Below, in pieces: positions 1-6,991 of a DNA stretch of 64,000 nt. The position numbers and the translations under genes are program-made. Where the stretch lies: positions 868,001 through 932,000 of the forward strand of contig OY763323.1 in assembly GCA_963667375.1 (NCBI GenBank). Reading direction: 5' to 3'. The number at the start of each line of letters is the position of its first letter. Position 1 is the stretch's first letter. This DNA is from G963556115 sp963667375 (lineage in GTDB: Bacteria; Planctomycetota; SZUA-567). The notes below the pieces were generated by a model, which had not been told where the DNA came from, did no database searches, and saw only the letters and a list, made by a program, of their open reading frames with translations.

Positions 1-363
1 ATCGGTACTGTAAGCCGAGCCGCCAGAGATAAATTCGCCCAGACTCCAATAGGGCTGAAACCACTGAGAGAATTCTTTACCCGTTCCTCTATGCCGACCG
101 GCAGCACTATGCCTGTAGGTCTGACAAGTTCCGAGAATGCGGATAATACCGATACCGGTGTACACAGCGGAAACTTCAGTAATATTCAGATCCGCAACCG
201 CATTAAAGAACTTATTGATAACGAAGACAAGAAAAAACCGCTTAAAGATGACCAGATACAGGCTCTTCTGGAAAAAGAAGGCATTATTATCAAACGCCGT
301 ACTGTCGCCAAGCACCGCTTAAAACTCGACTATCAAAATTATTCACAGAGGCGGGAATACTGA
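1..363 (+). CDS. rpoN: RNA polymerase sigma-54 factor, C-terminal part (5' end outside window)
   Basis: Open from the first base in frame 1 to a TGA at 361-363. The visible 120 residues match the DNA-binding end of sigma-54: 'TVSRAARDKFAQTPIGLKPL' and 'REFFTR' form the helix-turn-helix for the -12 element, and 'RRTVAKHR' near the end is the RpoN box that reads the -24 element (usual form ARRTVAKYR). About 25 residues between the two are a polar linker. Sigma-54 directs RNA polymerase to GG-N10-GC promoters that need an AAA+ activator; one such activator lies at 54.3-55.2 kb. A sensor kinase gene starts 18 bases after the stop, so the two are probably cotranscribed. The last residues after the RpoN box (LDYQNYSQRREY) are normal in length. 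Confidence 0.93.
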   Translation: MGTVSRAARDKFAQTPIGLKPLREFFTRSSMPTGSTMPVGLTSSENADNTDTGVHSGNFSNIQIRNRIKELIDNEDKKKPLKDDQIQALLEKEGIIIKRRTVAKHRLKLDYQNYSQRREY

Positions 364-381
364 TTGAACAAAGGATAAGTT

Positions 382-1167
382 ATGCCCAGTAAATTCAGAA
401 ACCGTGAGAATGAGCAGGAATTACGCAGCCAGAGGCTTGCTTATGTCGGAGCTCTGGCAGCAGGACTGGTACATGAGGTCAGAACACCACTGAATGCAAT
501 TCAGTTAAATGCCCAGCTTCTGGCTGAAGATGCCTCAAATCTTCCAGATAATGTCTCATCGAAATTCATCAAACGCAGCCAGAGAATATATACCGAAGTT
601 AAAACTCTGACTAAGACCCTGGAAATGTTTCTAAACTTTGCCAGACCACCGCGCATGGAAACGGAACCACTGGACCTTAACCGCTACCTGCGGGAGCTCT
701 GTGAATTCGTGCAGCCGGAAATGGACGAAAATGATGTAGAACTTGAGACCCATCTTGCTCCGGACATGTACCCGGTCGTAATTGATCAAAACCAGTTCAC
801 CCATGTTATTCTGAACCTGCTGCGCAATGCCAGTGAAGCGATAGACCAGCGCCGTGAAAAGGGCGATGAGTTTGAAGGCAAAATTAAATTATCCACCTTT
901 GAAGATAATAAGAAAATCCGCATAGAGATAGAGGATAACGGTATCGGCATTGATCCTGCCAATGAAGAAAAAATCTTTGAAGTATTCTATACCACTAAAG
1001 AGAAGGGAACCGGACTGGGACTCGGTATAGTGAAACGCATCATTGAGGATCACCGCGGCAGCATCGAAGTCTCCTCCAGAGACAGCACCGGTGCCACCTT
1101 TAATATTATTCTGCCTCGCGGCTATCTTATCGCTTCCACCGAAGCAGCGGCAGAAAAAAAATCGTAA
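382..1167 (+). CDS. Soluble two-component sensor histidine kinase (NtrB-like)
   Basis: A 261-residue protein without membrane segment or signal peptide. The phosphoacceptor box 'GLVHEVRTPLNAI' carries His31. The HATPase_c domain follows with N box 'LNLLRNASEAI', G1 'EDNGIGIDP' and G2 'KEKGTGLGLGIVKRI'. There is no PAS or HAMP domain; only about 20 residues precede the His box, so the input must come from a partner protein or a very short N-terminal helix. It lies 18 bases behind rpoN, which suggests a link to sigma-54 control, like NtrB. No response regulator is adjacent here; the partner may lie elsewhere. It converges on scpA, with 18 bases between the stops. Confidence 0.88.
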   Translation: MPSKFRNRENEQELRSQRLAYVGALAAGLVHEVRTPLNAIQLNAQLLAEDASNLPDNVSSKFIKRSQRIYTEVKTLTKTLEMFLNFARPPRMETEPLDLNRYLRELCEFVQPEMDENDVELETHLAPDMYPVVIDQNQFTHVILNLLRNASEAIDQRREKGDEFEGKIKLSTFEDNKKIRIEIEDNGIGIDPANEEKIFEVFYTTKEKGTGLGLGIVKRIIEDHRGSIEVSSRDSTGATFNIILPRGYLIASTEAAAEKKS

Positions 1168-1185
1168 CCTCACCGTTTACAGCTA

Positions 1186-3150
1186 TTATAATTTCAAAAA
1201 CTTACTCGAACCGCTGCTCGCAGATTTATTATATAGGGGTTTACTTGAAGCCATAAAATCAAATTTACGCGCTGCTTCGCCAGCAGAGTTCATCTGCTTC
1301 TTACTACCGGCAAAGACACTGGACATACTGAAGGTGGTATAAATATAACCTCCCGCAGCAGCAGCGGATGTTTTTTCTTCCAGCATCACTTCAGACTCCT
1401 CAGCTTTGACCGGAGCCGCAACATCAGTAAATTTTTCAGAATGCGCTATAATTCCACCACTGTACAAGCTAAGAAATCCTTGCCGTTTCTTTTCCGGCAA
1501 TTGCATCACCTTTTCTTTTCTATAAGACCGCGCTAACATATCAAACTTATTACCACCAGTACCTCTAACTGTAATTCCCTTGGTTATAACAGATCTTTTA
1601 CTACTGAAGATAGAGCTTAATGAACAGACACCTCTCTCCCCTGACCATAAAACACCCGCCTGAAATTCTGCACCCTTATGCTTTACAGCGACATTCTTTT
1701 TAGCGCTAATAATCACATTATCTGTATACTGCTCTCTGACAATCCTGCCACTTACCAGAGTTAAAAATTTATTTGAGCGGCAACAATGTATTACAGGACC
1801 ACCAGCCGTCACAGCTCCATGTACCAAACGTAATGTATCAAACTTATTTACGATAACCTCAGATTTAACAGACACATTACCTTTAATAGCGGTAGTACAC
1901 GAGACCAGCCTGAAGGGCGATGACAGCACTACCCCCTGCCGGATACCTGCTTTTACAATCCTCTTCATCTTAACCCGCGAATCCACATCAGCCTCCGATT
2001 CTTCTGCAACGACATTAACACTTACTGCCATCGTTTGATGCTTTAATACTCCCCTTACACCCGCTAAAGCCAGAAATTCCAGCTTTCCGCCTCTGACACC
2101 CGTTGCTGCCACCGTCTTTAAAGATCCCTTTAAACGCAGAAAATCTCCACCCATCCGCACTCTATTCGTATCCTCACTTGCAGTCTTACCCCGAGATACC
2201 TGTGATTTTATATTAAAAATATCCGACAAACTGCAAAGACTTCGTGTCATCATATAAGTTCTGTCTGACACTATACCGGTCTTCTCTGCCAGAGTCTCCG
2301 CATGAAGTGATTTTACTACTGCTTTACCAGACAATGCGATAGTTTCAAAAGCATTTTTACAGATCCTGCCGGTAACCAAACGCATAAAACCATATTCCTT
2401 TGACACGCGCAGCTTCATGCTGTCAGTTCGCTTTCTTTTAAAATTCAGGGTATTAAACATAGACGGTACCCGCTCTACTGCAATATCCATATTTTGATGC
2501 CTATATGTACTCGCAAAAATACTTGATACCTTTAAAGCTGCTCTCCTGATATATACAAACTTATCCCGAACCGCCGCATCAGAATCAGCAGCCTCCGTAA
2601 TCAAATCCATTTTATCCGGGATTACTTCTTTCGCAGCAAATACATATTTATTAGCCGAACCGCGTAACGCAGGAGGGAAAGCCAAACTTGGTCGTGAGCA
2701 CATTAATTCTGACTTTTTCATTACCGGACTACGCCTCAAAAATAAAAAGTCAAATCTATTTAATTCCACCCGTTGCTGTTTTAAGGGTTCAGAAAATTTT
2801 CTAAAAGCAAAAATATTCGACAATTTAAAATTACCACGATATAGACCAATAACCGGCTCTGAAATACCAACCACAGAATTTATCTGTACTTTCTCCGGCT
2901 CTGTTTTCACCGAGTCATTCTTATCCAGGATCACTCCGTTTTTATTCGCCGTTCCACGTAATAATGGAGTGAACCCTGTAATCGTTGCTTGCACTTTTTT
3001 CACAGACGGCATAATCTCAGTTCCACGTTTCCAGCTCAATATATCAAAATGCTGCACTTTCCCTGTAGACAAAGTTTTTACAATTTTCTTTTTTACCCCG
3101 GCAGACAGCGGATCACTCAGACAGAGACAGTTACTTCGCGGATAAATTTT
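1186..3150 (-). repeat. Seven diverged ~100-residue tandem units in the ScpA extension
   Basis: A motif of the type [small]-L-S-x-I-F recurs with its second Ser (or equivalent) at residues 278 (LSDPL), 377 (LSNIF), 475 (VSSIF), 575 (LSDIF), 676 (LSSPF), 778 (LSSIF) and 876 (MSSVF). The spacings are 99, 98, 100, 101, 102 and 98. A second motif, N-[KR]-F-D-x-L, follows each at +21 to +28: HFDIL, NRFDF, MFNTL, GGDFL, NKFDT, NKFDM, RKFDF. A third, F-x-x-L-x-x-G-R-[IG], follows that (for example GFMRLVTGRI, KFLTLVSGRI, GFLSLYSGGI). The last unit stops inside the third motif (SSKFLKL). DNA identity between units is low, so the repeats are old. Confidence 0.8.
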
Positions 3151-3948
3151 TACTGCTGCCTCTACAGCCTCTTCCAGCTCTATTTTCTGAGCTGCGCCGA
3201 TTGCCGCTTCTACTGCTTCAAGTTCTTCATCCAACGGTATAAAATAAATCTCTGAAAAATCAATCGCCTGCTGAGCACTTATTTTCCGCATTCTTATCAA
3301 CTCCAGCATAGCAATGAAAAAACCCACCATTTCATCCTCTGAAGGAGAATCTGAAAGAATACTGCTAAAACTCACCCGCCCCCGCAAGGCCACGACCTCT
3401 TCTATCTGCTGAATCCGTATTTCAGTAGGTACTTCTTCACTGACAATCTCACGCGGAGCCCGCTCATTAAGCATCTTTCTGGCAATACGCTGAAATGCCG
3501 CCAGAAGATCCAAGGCTCCGAGCTCTTCAGCTTTTTCTCTAACGACCGCCTGAAACTCCGGTTCACTAACATTTCTGCTGTAACGGTTATCAAATTCATT
3601 TGACATCAGCTCCAATTCAGCCGCTACCTCTTTAAACTTTTTATACTCCAGAAGGGCCTCTACCAAACCCTGACGCGGATCATAAATCTCTTCATCTTCA
3701 TCCTCATCCTCCTGAATATCCGGCAGCAGCATCCGACCTTTTATCTCTGTCAGCATTGAAGCCATTGCCAGAAATTCACCTCCGGCATCCACATCAATAT
3801 CCTGCATCTTCTCAAGCTCATTGAGATATTCTCTGGTTACATGCCCTACCGGAATATCATGAATATCAATCTCATCCCTTTTCACCAGGTATAAGAGCAG
3901 ATCCAGTGGACCTGAAAAGGTATTCTGCAATTCAATATTACGCACCAT
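1186..3948 (-). CDS. scpA: ScpA kleisin of the SMC complex with a ~650-residue repetitive C-terminal extension
   Basis: Residues 1-265 are a complete ScpA: 'FSGPLDLLLYLVKRDEIDIH' at the N terminus binds the SMC neck, an acidic linker (DIQEDEDEDEEIYD) follows, and a winged-helix segment around 190-250 (RMRKISAQQAIDFSEIYF) binds the SMC head. ScpA proteins are normally about 230-280 residues. Here the frame continues without a stop to residue 920. The added part is basic, Ser- and Val-rich and built of seven diverged units of about 100 residues (see repeat entry). ATG at 3948 is preceded by AGGAG 11 bases upstream, slightly far. No scpB is present next to it. The ScpA call is firm; the role of the tail is unknown, with DNA binding or protein scaffolding both possible. 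Confidence 0.85.
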   Translation of the reverse strand: MVRNIELQNTFSGPLDLLLYLVKRDEIDIHDIPVGHVTREYLNELEKMQDIDVDAGGEFLAMASMLTEIKGRMLLPDIQEDEDEDEEIYDPRQGLVEALLEYKKFKEVAAELELMSNEFDNRYSRNVSEPEFQAVVREKAEELGALDLLAAFQRIARKMLNERAPREIVSEEVPTEIRIQQIEEVVALRGRVSFSSILSDSPSEDEMVGFFIAMLELIRMRKISAQQAIDFSEIYFIPLDEELEAVEAAIGAAQKIELEEAVEAAVKIYPRSNCLCLSDPLSAGVKKKIVKTLSTGKVQHFDILSWKRGTEIMPSVKKVQATITGFTPLLRGTANKNGVILDKNDSVKTEPEKVQINSVVGISEPVIGLYRGNFKLSNIFAFRKFSEPLKQQRVELNRFDFLFLRRSPVMKKSELMCSRPSLAFPPALRGSANKYVFAAKEVIPDKMDLITEAADSDAAVRDKFVYIRRAALKVSSIFASTYRHQNMDIAVERVPSMFNTLNFKRKRTDSMKLRVSKEYGFMRLVTGRICKNAFETIALSGKAVVKSLHAETLAEKTGIVSDRTYMMTRSLCSLSDIFNIKSQVSRGKTASEDTNRVRMGGDFLRLKGSLKTVAATGVRGGKLEFLALAGVRGVLKHQTMAVSVNVVAEESEADVDSRVKMKRIVKAGIRQGVVLSSPFRLVSCTTAIKGNVSVKSEVIVNKFDTLRLVHGAVTAGGPVIHCCRSNKFLTLVSGRIVREQYTDNVIISAKKNVAVKHKGAEFQAGVLWSGERGVCSLSSIFSSKRSVITKGITVRGTGGNKFDMLARSYRKEKVMQLPEKKRQGFLSLYSGGIIAHSEKFTDVAAPVKAEESEVMLEEKTSAAAAGGYIYTTFSMSSVFAGSKKQMNSAGEAARKFDFMASSKPLYNKSASSGSSKFLKL

Positions 3949-4197
3949 GACCGATCATTCTCCTAAGCATTAAGTACAGATATCACACCCCTCGATTATA
4001 CTATTTTAATACCTTGTATAAACAGCTTTTTTATTATAACTTATTCTCTTTAGTCATTAATATCTTTACTCTTATTCTTCATAAATCTATAATATATACA
4101 TAATATCCTATTAATTTTATACACTGTAAAATCATCATGATTAACGTAAACTGTCAAATACTATTCCATTCTTCCAACTCCAAGAGAGTACTTAAAT

Positions 4198-4830
4198 ATG
4201 GAAATTAATATTTTTGAAAAAATTGTAAAAGACTTCTTCTTTCTATGGGCAACCATTGATCCAATAGGGACTCTGGCACTCTTTGCCAGCGTTACCGCCA
4301 ACCTTCCAGATCAACACCGCAAACAAATCGCCCTTCGTTCCGCCATCTATTCCGCCACGATTCTTCTCGGTGCCATACTTATCGGTCAGATTATTCTGAC
4401 GTATATGGGGATACAACTTATATCACTCCAGATAAGCGGGGGTATTATTCTGTTTCTCTTCGGAATTCAGATGGTCTTCGGCAACAGTAACCCCAGCAGT
4501 CAGAATCGGGAACCCGAGCACGATATCGCTGTCTTTCCACTGGCTATTCCGTCTATTGCCAGCCCGGGTGCAATTATGGCGGTAATTCTGCTGACCGATA
4601 ATTATTCCTTCAATATCAGCACCCAGTTCTTTACTGCGCTGGTCATGCTGCTTATTCTCGCGATTACCTATTGTTTCATGCTTCTTGCTACACCAATAAT
4701 GAAGGTTATAGGTAAAAACGGCTCTGCTATACTGATCAAACTGATGGGTATGATTCTAGCAGCATTATCCATCGAATTAATCATGAAAGCTCTGGCAATC
4801 CCGAAATGGCTGGATAATATTGCAAATTAA
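4198..4830 (+). CDS. MarC family integral membrane protein
   Basis: A 210-residue, very hydrophobic protein with about six membrane segments. It shows the MarC-family start 'FFFLWATIDPIGTLALFASV', the middle helix 'ISGGIILFLFGIQMVFG' and 'FPLAIPSIASPGAIMAVILL'. It sits in the inner membrane. The family was once linked to multiple antibiotic resistance, but its transport substrate is not established, so only the family is named. Length agrees with family members (200-220). The gene is the first of its strand after a 249-base gap holding its promoter and that of scpA (divergent). The SGNH hydrolase gene begins 40 bases after the stop, so the two are likely cotranscribed. Confidence 0.88.
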   Translation: MEINIFEKIVKDFFFLWATIDPIGTLALFASVTANLPDQHRKQIALRSAIYSATILLGAILIGQIILTYMGIQLISLQISGGIILFLFGIQMVFGNSNPSSQNREPEHDIAVFPLAIPSIASPGAIMAVILLTDNYSFNISTQFFTALVMLLILAITYCFMLLATPIMKVIGKNGSAILIKLMGMILAALSIELIMKALAIPKWLDNIAN

Positions 4831-4870
4831 AACTGATGCTTCAACTGATATTAAAGACACGGGAACTATT

Positions 4871-5512
4871 ATGAAACGCATACTCTGCTTCGGTGATTCC
4901 AATACCTGGGGTTATCCGCCTGACGGTCTATCCCGCTATGACTCCGATACCAGATGGCCCGCGCTGTTACAGCAAATATTAGGAAAAGAATATAGAGTTA
5001 TAGAGGAGGGACACTGCGGCAGAACCACAGTATATGATGACCCGGAGGTCCCGGGAAGAAATGGTTTGAAGGTATTACCCACGATCCTCGATGCACAGGC
5101 GCCGCTGGATCTGATAATTATTATGCTTGGAACCAATGATCTGAAAAACTGCTACCATGCGGATTCTACGATCATAGCAGAAAATATCAATAAACTAATT
5201 ACACTGATCAACAGCCGGCAGCTGATTTCAAAACCTGCACCCGAGATTCTTGTGATCGCGCCGCCAAAGCTGCTGAAACTCCCGCAAACCAATTTTAAAA
5301 CTACCTTCAGTGATGGTATTATAAAATCACTCACTCTCGCTGAAACGATATGCGATTACTTTGCCGACAGCAAAGTGCATACTTTAAATGCTGATAACTA
5401 TATCAGCAGCAGCCCGGCCGACGGGATGCATCTGGAACCGGAAGCCCACCGTAAACTCGCCAGAATCATCGCTGAAAATCTGACCGCTAGCGGGTTTTTT
5501 CAGCCCGATTAA
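4871..5512 (+). CDS. SGNH/GDSL-family hydrolase (arylesterase-like)
   Basis: A 213-residue serine esterase or lipase-like enzyme. Block I is 'CFGDSNTWGY' with the nucleophile Ser, block III 'GTNDLK', and block V 'DGMHLEPEAH' with the catalytic Asp and His. It has no signal peptide, so it acts in the cytoplasm. Substrate cannot be read from sequence; close families include acyl-CoA thioesterase/arylesterases and carbohydrate acetyl esterases. The frame is open upstream to 4820, but the ATG at 4871 places 'MKRILCFGDSN' at the normal family start. It follows the marC-like gene in the same direction and converges with the methyltransferase at 5526. Confidence 0.85.
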   Translation: MKRILCFGDSNTWGYPPDGLSRYDSDTRWPALLQQILGKEYRVIEEGHCGRTTVYDDPEVPGRNGLKVLPTILDAQAPLDLIIIMLGTNDLKNCYHADSTIIAENINKLITLINSRQLISKPAPEILVIAPPKLLKLPQTNFKTTFSDGIIKSLTLAETICDYFADSKVHTLNADNYISSSPADGMHLEPEAHRKLARIIAENLTASGFFQPD

Positions 5513-5525
5513 ACCTTGGCCGAAA

Positions 5526-6077
5526 TTACGCGCAGAGTATAAATCCTCTACTTATAAAATTTATTTTTTTAGTATCAACAAATGCAAACCCAACCCGGAC
5601 TGCGGTCTCAATTTCCTCATCAATTTTTACCTGTGAGACGTGCCCACGAGGTTCCGCAACCAAAAAATATGCTCCAGGCTTTAGCACCGCTTTTACCTGC
5701 CTGAAAAATTTCTCCATATCCGTGGTTTCATGTACCATATGCATTGCTACGGCAAAATCAGCCTGCTCTTTTACCCCGATATCCTCAGGCTGCGCCAGAT
5801 GTATTTCCACAATATCCGCTACACCCTCTTTATTGGCTTTGACTCTGACAAACTCCAGCATTCTTGCCTGTACGTCAAGGGCTATCATCTTACCTTTATT
5901 GCCAACGAGTTTTGCTCCGGCAACCGAAAATCTGCCGCCACCGCAGCCAAAATCAATACCCACCATCCCAGGCCTCAAATATTCACGCAATAACTTTTCA
6001 GCAGGAAACAGCCAGTTCCTAAACGGATTATCCAACATATAATTGAGCCACCACGGACAAACTCCTTTATTATTCAT
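5526..6077 (-). CDS. Class I SAM-dependent methyltransferase
   Basis: A 183-residue Rossmann-fold methyltransferase. Motif I is 'GIDFGCGGGRFS', motif II 'MIALDVQARML', the middle motif 'DFAVAMHMVHE' and post-motif III 'LKPGAYFLVAEPRGH'. The N terminus 'CPWWLNYMLDNPFRN' resembles a group of small-molecule methyltransferases in anaerobes. The substrate is not identifiable. A second, unrelated-looking methyltransferase lies 58 bases upstream on the same strand, so they may share a transcript. ATG at 6077 is preceded by AGGGGG on the minus strand, a usable ribosome site. Confidence 0.8.
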   Translation of the reverse strand: MNNKGVCPWWLNYMLDNPFRNWLFPAEKLLREYLRPGMVGIDFGCGGGRFSVAGAKLVGNKGKMIALDVQARMLEFVRVKANKEGVADIVEIHLAQPEDIGVKEQADFAVAMHMVHETTDMEKFFRQVKAVLKPGAYFLVAEPRGHVSQVKIDEEIETAVRVGFAFVDTKKINFISRGFILCA

Positions 6078-6135
6078 TCTAACCCCCTTGAAAATATAAT
6101 ATCTTCAGACATACTGACTTTACCCGCAATATAGA

Positions 6136-6762
6136 CTACTCTTTAAAACCAACCGCAAATACCGCTTTTGCACTCTTGCCGATCAGTCTCAAATCCACAA
6201 TCGAAAACCCAGCCTTCCCCAAATAATCAGCTGTCATATCCACTGTAAGTACTCTGGACTTCGCCGGACGTTTGCCAAATGCTTTCAAATATCGGTATAT
6301 CATTCTTATTTTTGCTATAAAATTCATCCCAGACATCGTAAAACTACTGATAATCAACTTACCTCCCGGTTTCAGCACCCTCCACGCCTCGGTTAAAGCC
6401 TGTTCCGGGTTCTCTATAATATGCAGCAGATTCACCATGACAATACAATCAAAACTCTGATCCTCATATTTCAGATCGCAGCAATTCTGCTGCTGAAAAA
6501 CCGCGTTTTGCAACCTTTCAAAATTATCCCTGCATACCGTAACCATCTGCTCTGAATAATCAGTCACATACAGCTTTTGACATTTCCCCGCCAAAATCCC
6601 GGTATACATTCCATTACCACACCCGAGTTCAAGAACACTGTCAGCGGCACAGCTCTTTGCTACCTCCTGCTGTATTATTTCAATATTCTCCAAACCCGCA
6701 ACGTATATCACCCGTTTATTAAAGTCATCCGCCATTCTTGACCAATGCTGTTCTTTCTCCAC
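6136..6762 (-). CDS. Class I SAM-dependent methyltransferase (UbiE/Methyltransf_11-like)
   Basis: A 208-residue protein with motif I 'VLELGCGNGMYTGILAG', motif II 'LYVTDYSEQM', 'DCIVMVNLLHIIENPEQAL' and 'LKPGGKLIISSF', the standard order of a Methyltransf_11 domain. The C-terminal part 'DYLGKAGFSIVDLRLIGKS' is typical of this family. Cytosolic. Substrate unknown. It is the first gene of a probable two-methyltransferase transcript with the gene at 5526-6077. Nothing links it to the pyrophosphatase upstream, which ends with its own terminator. Confidence 0.82.
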   Translation of the reverse strand: MEKEQHWSRMADDFNKRVIYVAGLENIEIIQQEVAKSCAADSVLELGCGNGMYTGILAGKCQKLYVTDYSEQMVTVCRDNFERLQNAVFQQQNCCDLKYEDQSFDCIVMVNLLHIIENPEQALTEAWRVLKPGGKLIISSFTMSGMNFIAKIRMIYRYLKAFGKRPAKSRVLTVDMTADYLGKAGFSIVDLRLIGKSAKAVFAVGFKE

Positions 6763-6931
6763 TATCCCATCCTTTTATTAATTAATACCTCAATACTAAG
6801 CTGCAAAATAATGCCATATTACAGCTCCCGTATTAGGCTAGACTTATTAGTTTAGTTATATCTAATAATTTTGTGCAATCAATACCTTTTGCTATAAATT
6901 TTACCATTTAATCTCTGATTAATTTTACTAC

Positions 6932-6965
6932 ATAAAAAACTCTGGCACTCAGCAGCACCAGAGTT
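6932..6965 (-). terminator. Intrinsic terminator of hppA
   Basis: On the minus strand AACTCTGG, a 12-base loop, CCAGAGTT, then TTTTTT. It lies 27 bases past the hppA stop and ends that transcript before the methyltransferase genes. Confidence 0.75.
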
Positions 6966-6991
6966 CATTAACTTATAATTTACAGCCATCA

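Noticed and set aside
339..347. TTATTCACA, a DnaA-box-like string
   Set aside because: It is inside rpoN coding sequence, single, and 58 kb from dnaA.
1186..3150. Possibility that the scpA tail is a separate gene
   Set aside because: The frame is uninterrupted, no ribosome site with a start near residue 265 is evident, and the repeat period begins just behind the ScpA domain.
2989..3255. Plus-strand 88-codon frame in the scpA extension
   Set aside because: Opposite a continuous coding frame with periodic motifs; no family features.
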